Source: Methylobacterium sp. Leaf117
GTDB taxonomy: Bacteria; Pseudomonadota; Alphaproteobacteria; Rhizobiales; Beijerinckiaceae
Assembly (NCBI RefSeq): GCF_001422985.1
Contig: NZ_LMNL01000001.1
Span: 720 to 64,719, forward strand
DNA length: 64,000 bases
Direction: 5' to 3'
Shown: piece by piece, positions 16,988 to 26,958 of the stretch
Layout: each line of letters begins with the position of its first letter
Position numbering within the stretch: position 1 is the stretch's first letter
Position numbers and translations under genes: made by a program
Notes under the pieces: model-generated
The model's input: the letters and a program-made list of their open reading frames with translations, nothing else
Told to the model about the DNA's origin: nothing
Database searches by the model: none

Positions 16988-19099
16988 TTGAGATCCTGGT
17001 GGCGACATGGCGCCGGTCTTCCTCGTCGTCGATGGGCGCTGCTGGCGATCGTCGGCTCCTTCCTGCTCTCGTCGTCCAGCCTCGTCTCGCCGGCCTGTGC
17101 TGCCGATCCCCTCGTCATCACGGTCGACCCTCAGGCCGTCGGAACGCCGCCGAAGCGAGCAGTCGACCAGGTCCGGGTCGCCAGTCTTCCCGAGGCACTG
17201 GCCTTGCGCCGACGCTGGCGCCGCGCCGATCCGCGTCAAGCGATTTCGATCGCGCTCGCTCCGGGCGTTCATCGTCTGTCCGAGCCGGTCCGGTTCGGCC
17301 GCGAAGATAGCGGCACAGCCGCGATTCCCCTGGTGGTATACGGAGCCGCAGACGGTTCGACGCGCCTCGTCGGATCCGTTCCGCTCGTGCCTGCGCCGGA
17401 CGGAATTCCTCGTGACCTCGACGCGACCCTCTTGGTCGACCGAGGCGCGAAATTGCGTGTCTATCGCCTGCCCGCCTCGGTCACCGGCCAGCGCATCCAG
17501 GAGCCCCGCACCCTCGCGCGGCGCGATGCCCCGGTCCACCTCGCGCTGTTCGATCGCGCCGGTGCCCTGTGGCCGGCGCGCTGGCCGAACACCGGCTGGG
17601 CCAGGACCGCGTCCGGTTTAAGCGTCTCATCTCACAGCGAAACTAAGGCCCACTTCGCCCTGGCGGACGGCCGCTCCGCGCGCTGGCGGCGCGAGCCGGA
17701 ACTCTGGGCCGAGGGCTACTGGCGCTGGAACTGGCTGTTCGAAACCTTTCCGGTCGCCGCCGTGGCACCCGACCACCTCACCCTGGAGGCCACACCCTAC
17801 GAGGGCATCGCCTCGGGCGCCCGCTTCCGGATCGTCCACGCCCTCAGCGAACTCGACGCGCCCGGCGAGTGGTGGCGCGACGCCGGCTGGGGCGTCGTCC
17901 TTCTCTGGCCGCGCGATCCCTCCGACGCCGTCGAGGTGGCCGTTACCGACACCCTGCTGAGCGTGGAAGGCGCGTCACATCTCCGTATCCAGACCCTGAC
18001 CCTGGAACAGGCTCAGGGCGATCTGGTTCGGATCAGCGAGGCGGCCGATGTGGTCATTTCCGGCTCACGGTTGCGGCGGACCGCCGGTCGGGCCCTGTCA
18101 ATCGAGCGATCGACCGCCAGTGGCCTCGAACGCAGCACCGTTGCGGAAACTGGAATTGGCGGCGTGCGTCTGTCGGGTGGCGATCGACCCAGCCTGATTC
18201 CGGCCGGGCTCTTCGTCCGGGATTGTCGCATCAGCGATTACGCCCAGTCAGCGCGAACTCAAAGCCCGGCGATCATGGTCGATGGCGTGGGTCAGATCGT
18301 CCAGGGCAACTACATTCACGATACCGACGAGTACGCGATTCATTTGCGCGGTAACGAACACCGAGTCGCCTGGAACGAGATCACTCGTATCCTTTCGGAA
18401 TCAACGGATAGTGGAGCGATTTATTCGGGTCGCGACTGGTCCGCCCGGGGTTCGGTGATCGAGCACAACTACCTGCACGATATTCGCGCAGCACCGGGCT
18501 TCGAGATCAAGGGGATCTATCTCGACGATATGGCGAGCGGCAGCACCGTCCGGGACAACCTGTTCGTTCGGGTCGATCAGCCAATCTTCCTCGGCGGTGG
18601 TCGCGACAATCGCATCATCGAAAACCTCTTCGTGGATTCAAGCCCTGCGATCCACGTCGATGCACGCGGCCGGACCTGGGCCCAGGATGCAATCACGGAC
18701 CCGCTATCGGAATTGCGGGCCGCCTACGCGGCGATGCCGGTCGGCGGGAAGCTGTGGCGTGAGCGCTATCCAGGTTTGGCGACGATCCTGGCTGACAATC
18801 CGGCCGCCGCTCGCAACAGCCTAACGGACAATGTCTTTCTCAACAGCGAGCCGTTCCGTTTTGGGGATTTGGCCCGTTCCGGCGAGCAGAACCTCACGCG
18901 CAACATCGGTCCAGCCGGCCTTCGCCTGGCGCCCCTGACACGCAGCGACGAACAGGTCGCTTCACGGAAAGAGAGCGTAAAGCGATTTGAAAACGTGCTG
19001 GATGCCACGAACGCCTTGGTGCGCCGGAGAGACTACGATCGGATGGAACGTTCGATCCTACTCAAACCCTTCGAAGACAATCGACCGGGTCACCCGTAG
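16988..19099 (+). CDS. Secreted right-handed parallel beta-helix protein
   Basis: 703 residues if the TTG at 16988 is the start; no in-frame ATG precedes the conserved part. Residues about 16-39 form a Sec signal peptide (WALLAIVGSFLLSSS, cleavage near ACAA-DP). Residues about 300-560 hold recurring short strand-turn units such as NYIHDTDEYAIHLRGNEH, IEHNYLHDI, VRDNLFVRV and IIENLFVDSSPAIHV. This is the pectate-lyase-type beta-helix found in polysaccharide lyases, C5-epimerases and surface proteins. Its place at the head of an exopolysaccharide locus suggests a periplasmic or extracellular carbohydrate-modifying enzyme. The catalytic residues are not identifiable by eye, so lyase versus hydrolase versus epimerase stays open. 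Confidence 0.75.
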   Translation: MRSWWRHGAGLPRRRWALLAIVGSFLLSSSSLVSPACAADPLVITVDPQAVGTPPKRAVDQVRVASLPEALALRRRWRRADPRQAISIALAPGVHRLSEPVRFGREDSGTAAIPLVVYGAADGSTRLVGSVPLVPAPDGIPRDLDATLLVDRGAKLRVYRLPASVTGQRIQEPRTLARRDAPVHLALFDRAGALWPARWPNTGWARTASGLSVSSHSETKAHFALADGRSARWRREPELWAEGYWRWNWLFETFPVAAVAPDHLTLEATPYEGIASGARFRIVHALSELDAPGEWWRDAGWGVVLLWPRDPSDAVEVAVTDTLLSVEGASHLRIQTLTLEQAQGDLVRISEAADVVISGSRLRRTAGRALSIERSTASGLERSTVAETGIGGVRLSGGDRPSLIPAGLFVRDCRISDYAQSARTQSPAIMVDGVGQIVQGNYIHDTDEYAIHLRGNEHRVAWNEITRILSESTDSGAIYSGRDWSARGSVIEHNYLHDIRAAPGFEIKGIYLDDMASGSTVRDNLFVRVDQPIFLGGGRDNRIIENLFVDSSPAIHVDARGRTWAQDAITDPLSELRAAYAAMPVGGKLWRERYPGLATILADNPAAARNSLTDNVFLNSEPFRFGDLARSGEQNLTRNIGPAGLRLAPLTRSDEQVASRKESVKRFENVLDATNALVRRRDYDRMERSILLKPFEDNRPGHP

Positions 19100-19424
19100 A
19101 TTTCCCATTGTTCCGGGCCAATTTCGTGAATTTTTCCAAGCTACGATGGGACTGTGCGTAACATCGTTAGCGTATGTTGAAGCGTTCTTGGCGGCACCTG
19201 CTATCAATAGGGGCAGCGACGAACGATAGGCATGTCCGATTTTTGAATACTTGGCAAAGTCTCATTGAGATCACCCTGCCGCAGCATCCCGGCGGCCTTC
19301 ATGGGCTGTTTCCGAGCCGCGCCGATCGATTCCGTGATGGATCATCGCATCCTGGGCTGCTAGGCGCCACGGATCGCGGAGACGTCGGTTGCCGGGCATG
19401 CGCACCGGCAAGGAAAGGCTTGTC
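19100..19424. other. A/T-richer regulatory gap before ugd
   Basis: About 325 bp without a supportable gene. The first half is visibly A/T-richer than surrounding coding DNA (for example AATTTCGTGAATTTTTCC near 19122). It is a likely promoter region for the sugar-nucleotide genes. No hairpin terminator of note follows the beta-helix gene. Confidence 0.5.
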
Positions 19425-20771
19425 ATGCACATCGTGATGGTTGGGTCCGGCTATGTCGGCCTCGTCTCGGGCACCTGCTTTGCGGATTTTGGCCACCAGG
19501 TGACCTGCGTAGACAACGACGCGGGTAAGATTGATCTTCTGAATGCCGGGCGCATGCCGATCTATGAGCCGGGGCTGGAAGCCCTGGTGGCCGAGAATGT
19601 TCGTCATGGGCGACTGAGGTTCTCGACCGATCTCGCCAGCGCAGTCGCTGCAGCGGACGCCGTGTTCATCGCTGTCGGTACGCCGTCCCGCCGCGGTGAT
19701 GGCTTCGCTGATCTCTCCTACGTGCATGCCGCCGCGCGCGAGATCGCGCACGCGCTGAAGGGTTTCACCGTTGTGGTGACGAAGTCTACCGTGCCTGTCG
19801 GAACCGGCGATGAGGTGGAGCGCATCATCCGAAACGCCAGGCCCGACGCCGAGGTTGCGGTCGTCTCGAATCCGGAGTTCCTACGCGAAGGCGCCGCCAT
19901 CGAGGACTTTAAGCGGCCCGACCGCATTGTTATCGGTGCAGACAGCGAACGCGGCGCGGCCATCATGGCTGAGATCTACCGCCCGCTCTATCTCAATCAG
20001 GCGCCAATCCTCTACACGGACCGGCGCACCGCGGAACTTACAAAGTACGCCGCGAACGCGTTCCTCGCCACCAAGATCACTTTTATCAACGAAATCGCCG
20101 ATCTCTGCGAGCAGGTGGGGGCGAATGTTCAGCAAGTCGCCCGCGGCATCGGGCTTGATAACCGCATCGGCTCGAAATTTCTGCATGCAGGCCCCGGCTA
20201 CGGTGGCTCATGCTTCCCAAAGGATACCCTCGCTCTTGTGAAGACGGCGCAGGACGCCGGCACCCCGGTTCGCCTCGTCGAGACGGTGGTCTCGGTGAAC
20301 GACCAGCGCAAGCGCGCCATGGCCCGCAAAGTGATCCTCGCCTGCGGCGGATCGGTGCGTGAAAAGACGATTGCCATTTTGGGACTGACTTTCAAACCCA
20401 ACACCGACGACATGCGCGATGCGCCTTCGCTCTCGATCATCACTGGCCTGCAAGACGGTGGCGCGAAGATTCGCGCCTATGATCCGGAGGGAATGGAAGC
20501 TTCTCGCGCGCTTCTGTCGAACGTCACCTACGCCGGGGACGCCTACGAATGTGCCACCGGGGCCGACGCAGTGGTGATCATTACCGAGTGGAATGCCTTC
20601 CGGGCGCTCGACTTCGTCCGCCTGCGCGCAGTGATGACTGCACCGGTGATGGTCGATTTGCGCAACGTTTATAAGGCCGAGGACCTTAAGCGCCGCGGTT
20701 TCCGCTACACCGGTGTTGGACAGGCGCACAGTCTGTCGCCGACCCCGGACGACGAACACGCCACCGTGTAA
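19425..20771 (+). CDS. ugd: UDP-glucose 6-dehydrogenase
   Basis: 448 residues from ATG 19425, behind AAGGAAAGG. The N-terminal Rossmann motif is GSGYVG (7-12). The catalytic Cys263 lies in [13 protein letters not shown], and the C-terminal domain contains [16 protein letters not shown]. It oxidises UDP-glucose to UDP-glucuronate with two NAD+ in the cytoplasm. The next gene, 22 bp downstream, converts UDP-glucuronate to UDP-xylose, so the pair forms a two-step supply of acidic and pentose donors for the polysaccharide. Confidence 0.96.
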   Translation: MHIVMVGSGYVGLVSGTCFADFGHQVTCVDNDAGKIDLLNAGRMPIYEPGLEALVAENVRHGRLRFSTDLASAVAAADAVFIAVGTPSRRGDGFADLSYVHAAAREIAHALKGFTVVVTKSTVPVGTGDEVERIIRNARPDAEVAVVSNPEFLREGAAIEDFKRPDRIVIGADSERGAAIMAEIYRPLYLNQAPILYTDRRTAELTKYAANAFLATKITFINEIADLCEQVGANVQQVARGIGLDNRIGSKFLHAGPGYGGSCFPKDTLALVKTAQDAGTPVRLVETVVSVNDQRKRAMARKVILACGGSVREKTIAILGLTFKPNTDDMRDAPSLSIITGLQDGGAKIRAYDPEGMEASRALLSNVTYAGDAYECATGADAVVIITEWNAFRALDFVRLRAVMTAPVMVDLRNVYKAEDLKRRGFRYTGVGQAHSLSPTPDDEHATV

Positions 20772-20793
20772 TGCGAACAGGTTCGGGTCAGGC

Positions 20794-21759
20794 ATGCGAG
20801 ACGGCGAGACGAAGACGATTTTGGTCACCGGTGGGGCAGGTTTCCTGGGCTCCCATCTCTGTGAGCGCCTGCTGGAGCAGGGTCACGAAGTTCTCTGCGT
20901 CGACAATATGTTTACCGGATCACGTCGTAACATCGCTGCCCTGCTCGATCACCCGCGGTTCGAGTTCATGCGCCACGACGTGACGTTTCCGCTCTATGTC
21001 GAGGTCGACGAGATCTACAATCTCGCCTGCCCGGCCTCGCCGGTGCACTACCAATTCGATCCGGTCCAGACGGCCAAGACCAGCGTCATCGGCGCGATCA
21101 ACATGTTAGGTCTCGCCAAACGTCTGAAGATCAAGATCTTTCAGGCGTCGACCAGCGAGGTTTACGGGGACCCTGAGGTCCATCCGCAGCCGGAGGAATA
21201 TTGGGGTAAGGTCAATCCGATCGGATATCGGTCCTGCTACGATGAAGGCAAACGCTGCGCCGAGACGTTGTTTTTCGATTATCACCGCCAGCATAACCTC
21301 TCGATCAAGGTCGCACGCATCTTTAATACCTACGGGCCGCGCATGCATCCAAATGACGGCCGCGTGGTATCGAACCTTGTCGTGCAGGCCCTACGCAACG
21401 AGGACATCACCATCTACGGCGATGGCTCGCAAACCCGGGCATTCTGCTACGTCGACGATCTGATCGAGGGCTTTTTGCGCCTGATGCGAACCGATCCTGA
21501 AGTGACGGGGCCAATCAACCTCGGGAATCCCGGTGAGTTTTCGATCCGGGAACTCGCCGACCTCGTCATTGAATTGACTGGCTCCCGCTCTCGGATCGTT
21601 GCGCGCCCGCTGCCGCCCGACGATCCGCGCCAGCGCCGGCCGAACATCGATAAGGCCAAGGCCATCCTCGAGTGGGAGCCAACCGTCTCCCTGCGTGAAG
21701 GCTTGATGCGGACCATCGGCCACTTCGACCGCCATCTCGGAGCGAATGTGCCCGCCTGA
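20794..21759 (+). CDS. UDP-glucuronate decarboxylase (UDP-xylose synthase)
   Basis: 321 residues from ATG 20794. Rossmann GGAGFLGS, then the SDR-type catalytic Tyr149 and Lys153 in SCYDEGK, with the UXS-typical surroundings [30 protein letters not shown] and [10 protein letters not shown]. It makes UDP-xylose from UDP-glucuronate via a 4-keto intermediate, retaining NAD+. It is in an operon with ugd. Its 3' end faces the convergent Wzz-like gene only 19 bp away, with no terminator visible. Confidence 0.95.
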   Translation: MRDGETKTILVTGGAGFLGSHLCERLLEQGHEVLCVDNMFTGSRRNIAALLDHPRFEFMRHDVTFPLYVEVDEIYNLACPASPVHYQFDPVQTAKTSVIGAINMLGLAKRLKIKIFQASTSEVYGDPEVHPQPEEYWGKVNPIGYRSCYDEGKRCAETLFFDYHRQHNLSIKVARIFNTYGPRMHPNDGRVVSNLVVQALRNEDITIYGDGSQTRAFCYVDDLIEGFLRLMRTDPEVTGPINLGNPGEFSIRELADLVIELTGSRSRIVARPLPPDDPRQRRPNIDKAKAILEWEPTVSLREGLMRTIGHFDRHLGANVPA

Positions 21760-21778
21760 CAAGGGCACCCCAGTCCAA

Positions 21779-23890
21779 TCAGTCCAGCGCCTCCGCGTCG
21801 GTGAGGACCATTCCGACGTATGGACGTCCGCCTATCGCTGCCAGAGCCTTGTCCAGGATCGCATAGCGACTCTCGCCGTTCCGGACGGTAACCAACACTG
21901 CCGTCACACGAGGGTCAGCCGCGAGCCGCTCCGCTGTGGCATCCGAGCCGATCAGTCCGGCATGGATCACGACGAGGTCGTAAGAGTCCTGAGCGCCCAG
22001 GATGCTGTCGACATAGACACGCATTTCGCTGCGTGCAGTCTGGCCGTCCTGCGGAATCATGGCGAGGCCCGAGCTGTGCCGCACAAGGACATCCGAGAGG
22101 TCTGCGCGCTTTGGCATTGAAGTTCCGCCATGACGCGGCGGCAGACCAATTTCGCGGGTAACAGTACCGTCAGCCGATGCGTCGACGAGAAGCACCCGCT
22201 CGTTCTCGTGGGCAGCCGAGGCAGCGTAGTCGAGGGCCAGACGTGAGCGACCGACGATATCGTCGGCGGACGTCACCAGGATGACGTGCGGACGCTTGGC
22301 TGGCAGATCGCGGCGAAGACGGTTCCGCAGCCGGGTGATCGCTATCTCGTAAGGGCCGCCGCTGAGACGGTCCGTTCCATTCGCGATGCCGCGGCGAAGC
22401 GTCGGCAGGAGGCCGATCACGAGACGCTGCGTCCGCGCCTCAAGGCGCTTCCGGGACCGGACGCGTCCGCTGAACTGCTCGACCGTCAGGCTTCCGCCGA
22501 TGCCAAGCCCCACGCCTGCAAGCAGGGCGGCCGCGAGGACGAGGGGTGCTGGCGGACCCTGGCGTCGGGTCGGCGGAAGAGCCGGAGAAATGATGCGTGA
22601 AGTTGAAGTGTCGAGCTGCTGCTGCTCTTGCAGCTCACGGGTGCGCACGAGAAAAGCTTCATAGACGCCCCGCCGGGCATCGACCTGTCGCTCTAACTCT
22701 CGCAGCTTTATGAAGCTGTCGCCGACGTTGAGGGCGTCCGCCTTGCGCTTCTCCAGGGCCTGCGAGAGTTCGACTACATTCGCCATGTTCGCTCGATATT
22801 CGTTACGAATCGCGGCGGCGATGCGCTTTACCTCGGCTTCGAGCTGGTTGCGGGCGCTACGTAGCTGCACGTCGGATGCGTTCATTGCCGGGTGCCGCTC
22901 GCCGAGGCTCGCCGCCGCATCGGCCCGCTGGCGCTCGACCTGTGCGAGTTGTCCGCGCAACTGCCCAATGGTCTGCGACTGGAGAACCTCCTGGATCGAA
23001 TCCAGCTTGGCCGGATCGCTGCTGCTCACGCTTTCGATCTGGCGCAGCTTCGCCTGCTGCTCAGCTGCTTTGGCCCGGGCAGCGCCGAGCTGATCACTCA
23101 ACTGGCCAAGCTGCTGCTCGCTAACGAGTTGGGTCCGCGTGCCTACCAGATTGTTCTTGTTGCGGAACACCTGTGCAGCATTCTCGGCCTGCTGAACGCT
23201 GTCGCGCAGTTCTCCGAGACGGCTGTTCAGGCCCTCCCGAGCTCGCCGTATCGATTCGGACCGATTGCTGATTTCCGTCGAGAGGTAGGTCTCCGCAATA
23301 CTCTGAGCAAGGCGGGCGGACTTTTCTCGGTCGTTGGTCGAAACGGAAACGTCGACGGCAAAGCTCCGTTCAAGGCGTCTGGCCGACATTCGGTCGCGCA
23401 AGGCTCGCAGGGCTGTGAGGGTCGGGTCGGATTCCGGCTCTGACGCTCGTCCTACCAGGTGCCCGACCCACGTCCGGAGTCGATCGATGGCGCTGGGCTC
23501 TACAAAGTCCTGATCGCTGGCAAGCTTCTGTGAAAGCACCACCCTGCGCAGGACGTCGTCCGACTGAAGCACGCGCAACTGACTATCGACCAGAAGCAGG
23601 GTCGATTCGTTCGCCTGACCTTGCGGATTGGCCTCGTCTTTCAGAACAGCGAGGCCACGTGGGTCGATGATGAGCTGGGTCGTTGCCGCGTACTGCGCCG
23701 GCAGCGCCAGATATCCAACCGCGAGAGCCGATAAAAGGAGAACCGGAAGGATTACGGTGACCCAGCGGCGGCGTAAAATACGGCCGACCTCGCTCATGTC
23801 CAGGAACCAGGGGAGGGGCGCGCTCGATACCTCGGTATCGGCACCGAAGTGCTTGAGGATTACGGGTGGGGCGCGTTCGATGACAGCCAT
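21779..23890 (-). CDS. Wzz/GumC-type polysaccharide co-polymerase fused to a degenerate BY-kinase-like domain
   Basis: 703 residues. N-terminal Wzz domain: TM1 about 46-66 after RILRRRWVTVILPV, a long periplasmic coiled-coil region (about 170-430), and a Pro-flanked TM2 about 450-470. The C-terminal part (about 530-700) has the fold of a bacterial tyrosine autokinase. However, the P-loop region reads TSADDIVGRSRLALDYA (about residues 540-556) instead of a GEGK[ST]-type Walker A, and the Asp motifs are altered (LLVDASADG, LVVIHAGLIG). No terminal Tyr cluster is present. It probably sets chain length and couples export without ATP-driven phosphorylation. Confidence 0.85.
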   Translation of the reverse strand: MAVIERAPPVILKHFGADTEVSSAPLPWFLDMSEVGRILRRRWVTVILPVLLLSALAVGYLALPAQYAATTQLIIDPRGLAVLKDEANPQGQANESTLLLVDSQLRVLQSDDVLRRVVLSQKLASDQDFVEPSAIDRLRTWVGHLVGRASEPESDPTLTALRALRDRMSARRLERSFAVDVSVSTNDREKSARLAQSIAETYLSTEISNRSESIRRAREGLNSRLGELRDSVQQAENAAQVFRNKNNLVGTRTQLVSEQQLGQLSDQLGAARAKAAEQQAKLRQIESVSSSDPAKLDSIQEVLQSQTIGQLRGQLAQVERQRADAAASLGERHPAMNASDVQLRSARNQLEAEVKRIAAAIRNEYRANMANVVELSQALEKRKADALNVGDSFIKLRELERQVDARRGVYEAFLVRTRELQEQQQLDTSTSRIISPALPPTRRQGPPAPLVLAAALLAGVGLGIGGSLTVEQFSGRVRSRKRLEARTQRLVIGLLPTLRRGIANGTDRLSGGPYEIAITRLRNRLRRDLPAKRPHVILVTSADDIVGRSRLALDYAASAAHENERVLLVDASADGTVTREIGLPPRHGGTSMPKRADLSDVLVRHSSGLAMIPQDGQTARSEMRVYVDSILGAQDSYDLVVIHAGLIGSDATAERLAADPRVTAVLVTVRNGESRYAILDKALAAIGGRPYVGMVLTDAEALD

Positions 23891-24045
23891 TGACGCTTTC
23901 CGTTACGCAGTCGGCGGTGGGCAGGCCACCTGCTGGATAATATCCTGCTTCGGAACACCGAGACCCCGCGCGTCCCGGTCTGATTGTTCGATCCGGCCGA
24001 TTTCGGAACAAGTTGCGGCGGAAGCAGCCTGTGTTTGAAGTGCTT

Positions 24046-25425
24046 TCACGAAATGCGCCACGCGTTTGCGACCGCCGCTTCGGGACGCAGATCGGTCGAG
24101 ATGGGTGCCGGCCGGTAGGCCCGACCATCCGGAGGCAGCTGAACGCGAATGAAGGCGAGCAATCCCGCAAGCGCCAGAACATTGACGTTCCAGTCCTGGA
24201 AAATTCCAGGCGTTGTCATGCCGTTCAGCACCAGCATCAACACGCATGATGCGACGAAGCGGCGTCCCCCCAGATCAAGCTTCATGCCCCAGGACAGCGT
24301 CGTGAACAGGACGACCAAGGAGAAGCCGAGGCCGATCATGCCCGTGCCGGCCCAGGCGCTGAGAAACATGTTGTGCGAACTCGTGATGAACACGTCTTCC
24401 CGGCCCAAGGTTTCAGCAAGTGTCGTAGTCGGGATCAGGAGTTGGATGAACCGGTCGCCGGCCGAGAATCCCGAACCTGCGAGCCGATCCTGCGTCGCAG
24501 CGATGAAGGTGGGCCAGAAGGTCGACCGTCCAGTGCCATTCGCCAATTCGACAGCCGGCTTCTGCAGGATGGTGGCGAGGAGGTCGAGGAGAGCCGGGAA
24601 TGCCGCAAGGTCGAGCATCAAAAGGACGAAACCGGCAATGGCCATGAGCGCTCCGACAATACCGAAGTTACGCAGGACCACATGACGCGACGACATCAGC
24701 ATGGCCGGGCCGACTGCAACGAGTGCCCCCGTGCTGGCCGCCGACCCGGCGACGACGAAGCCAATAAGGGCCAGGCCAAGATAGGCGCCCCGCCGCTTTT
24801 GGGGCGGACGGAAGATGACCAGGAAGCCCAGCATCGCACAAACGTATGGCATCATATTATTTTTTGCTGCCGAGAAGATAGTTCCGTGCGCTAAACTCTC
24901 AAGGATAATCGGCAGTACAGCAGAGATCCAAGCTAGAATGATGATGGCCAAAATATCGGCGAAGCGGTATTCGATATCGGTCCGATCGAATATTACAATC
25001 GAAGCGTGATAAAAGATCAGCAGCTCTACGCTACGATAGAGTGTATAGGGTGGTACAATCGACCAGGCTGTGCTCAGTCCGTCCATGCCGATCATGAGAG
25101 TAAAGGGAAGGTAAGGCATTGCGAAGGGTAGCAATGCGATGCGACGGTCGAGACCGATCTTGCCAAGAAGGTAAAGTCCGGTAAGCCCAGTCAGCACCAG
25201 GGTGATGATGTTCGAAGCGCTTAGCCCTTCCTCCAGCACTGCGTTTCCGTCCTCGCGGGGGACTGTGAAAACGAGGGGCATGAAGGCGAAGGTGCAGACC
25301 AGCACCATTGGCAGGACAAGTCGGGCATCAAGCGGACGTACCGCCACCGCGAGGTTGCGGCGGGCAAGCGGATACAGCATCGTGAACCAAACTGGGATTC
25401 CCAGCACAAGAAACAGGTTCAGCAA
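24046..25425 (-). CDS. O-antigen ligase / Wzy-like polymerase family membrane protein
   Basis: 459 residues with about 11-12 membrane helices. The large periplasmic loop region near residues 330-370 contains SSHNMFLSAWAGTGMIGLG, the His-Asn signature region of the Wzy_C superfamily. Such proteins polymerise repeat units (Wzy) or ligate O-antigen to lipid A (WaaL); the motif does not separate the two. Next to Wzz-, flippase- and glycosyltransferase-like genes, polymerase is the more likely job. The gene is visibly A/T-richer in its 5' half than flanking housekeeping genes. It is separated from the Wzz-like gene by 155 bp and from the upstream flippase by 186 bp. Confidence 0.82.
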   Translation of the reverse strand: MLNLFLVLGIPVWFTMLYPLARRNLAVAVRPLDARLVLPMVLVCTFAFMPLVFTVPREDGNAVLEEGLSASNIITLVLTGLTGLYLLGKIGLDRRIALLPFAMPYLPFTLMIGMDGLSTAWSIVPPYTLYRSVELLIFYHASIVIFDRTDIEYRFADILAIIILAWISAVLPIILESLAHGTIFSAAKNNMMPYVCAMLGFLVIFRPPQKRRGAYLGLALIGFVVAGSAASTGALVAVGPAMLMSSRHVVLRNFGIVGALMAIAGFVLLMLDLAAFPALLDLLATILQKPAVELANGTGRSTFWPTFIAATQDRLAGSGFSAGDRFIQLLIPTTTLAETLGREDVFITSSHNMFLSAWAGTGMIGLGFSLVVLFTTLSWGMKLDLGGRRFVASCVLMLVLNGMTTPGIFQDWNVNVLALAGLLAFIRVQLPPDGRAYRPAPISTDLRPEAAVANAWRIS

Positions 25426-25611
25426 ACGTGTTCCTTCCTCAATGCTCGAGCAGATGCCGATCTCGACACTTTCCTCCAGAAGCGTTTAAGCGACGTGAAT
25501 AGCCCCGGAATCGTGTTGGGACTTCAACATTATCGTAAAGGCCGGTAAAATGAGTCCGACGATGTCGGGTCACGCGGATTGGATGCGCCCAGCATTTTTG
25601 CCAATTGGCGA

Positions 25612-26937
25612 TTAAGCGGCGTGCATCGCTGATCGGCTGTGATTTGCCGATCGTTGTCGCATAATTAGCATGAGGTGCGCCGCCGACATTGTGTGCCCGA
25701 TCGTGATGACGAACGCAGCGCCGGTGATCCCGGCATAGACAATCATCGGGTACATGATCACGAGTGAGACCATGAGACTGATCACAAACGCTTGAAAGAC
25801 CGGCCCAGTATCCTCGATCGCCCGAAAGTATTGGGTTACCATATCACGAATGAAAATGCAGGCGACTGCGACTGCCAGAACGCGGACATTGGTAGCATAG
25901 GCTGCGAAGGCTGGCCCGAAGACGAGGGTGAGCCAAGTCCCGGCTGGGAGCGCGATGGTGACGAGAAGAAGGCCGACCATTGGACCGAGCTTCAACGCCA
26001 TTCGCTTCAGATAGGTGCGCAGGCCTTGCTCGCCGCCAGTCTCGAACGCTCGTGCCGCTGCGGTCGGCAGGATATTCTCGGTTGCAGTCAGAAGGATGAT
26101 GACGAAGCCGACGAGGTACTGCGCTGCGCGCAGACCACCGATCGCTTCGTCACCCAACACGACACCGGCGATGATCCAAGCTAGTTGTTCCTGTCCGAAC
26201 GTGACGAAGACCAAAGGGAACATCCAGCGTCCGATCCCCCAATGTCGGTGAGCGACAGGCCGAAAGCGCAGTCCACGTCGAGGTGTCCGCCAGATACCGT
26301 AAGCAAGGGGAACCACAGTGATGAGGGCAGTTGCCGCCAGGAGTGCGGTGGCTGACGCCGCATTGAGGACGAGTCCGCTCCACCACACTGCCACGATCGC
26401 AAAGGAAAAAACTAAGGCTCGAACGCTATCCATCGCGAAGGCGAGGAGACCGCGTCCACGGATGAACAGGATTCTGCGTACCGTGAGTTGCAGATTCTGC
26501 GCGACTGTCAGGGCCGCGCCCGAGACGACGATGTCGAACTCGACGGGATGGTGTCGCAGGGCGAAGATGGCGACGAGCGCCAGCGCTGTCCCGGTCGCTG
26601 CAACCAGCGAGACCAGCATGGCGCTGGCTAGGACGGTGGCCTCGTATGTGGAGGCTGCCCGGCGCCCACGTGCGACAAGCGTCATCATCGGTGCCGTCAC
26701 CAGGGCGTTGTGCAGCCCCTGTGCGAAAGCCGTGATGATCAGGACCAGTACGAAGAGGCCAAATTCCTCGATGCCGACAAGGCGTGCAACAGCGATACCG
26801 CTGAGGAAACCGAAGCCGCTGACGGCAGCCTGATCCAGCACGGAGGCCAGGGCTGGACGCCGGACGAAGCGTTTCATCCGAGCGACGACCAGTTCGTTAT
26901 CGCGCACTGGTTCGATCACAGGGACTCCGTGGCTCAT
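25612..26937 (-). CDS. Polysaccharide flippase (Wzx/MOP superfamily)
   Basis: 441 residues, about 12 hydrophobic segments. The start of the hydrophobic core is LASVLDQAAVSGFGFLSGI, then GIEEFGLFVLVL, typical of the lipopolysaccharide/EPS exporter branch of the MOP fold. It should flip undecaprenyl-linked repeat units across the inner membrane for the co-polymerase and polymerase encoded downstream. The FemAB-like gene stop lies 21 bp downstream of the flippase 5' end, so FemAB-like, flippase and ligase genes form a probable minus-strand operon with transcription from right to left. Confidence 0.85.
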   Translation of the reverse strand: MSHGVPVIEPVRDNELVVARMKRFVRRPALASVLDQAAVSGFGFLSGIAVARLVGIEEFGLFVLVLIITAFAQGLHNALVTAPMMTLVARGRRAASTYEATVLASAMLVSLVAATGTALALVAIFALRHHPVEFDIVVSGAALTVAQNLQLTVRRILFIRGRGLLAFAMDSVRALVFSFAIVAVWWSGLVLNAASATALLAATALITVVPLAYGIWRTPRRGLRFRPVAHRHWGIGRWMFPLVFVTFGQEQLAWIIAGVVLGDEAIGGLRAAQYLVGFVIILLTATENILPTAAARAFETGGEQGLRTYLKRMALKLGPMVGLLLVTIALPAGTWLTLVFGPAFAAYATNVRVLAVAVACIFIRDMVTQYFRAIEDTGPVFQAFVISLMVSLVIMYPMIVYAGITGAAFVITIGHTMSAAHLMLIMRQRSANHSRSAMHAA

Positions 26938-26958
26938 CGTATGAAGCGGAATCGCAGA

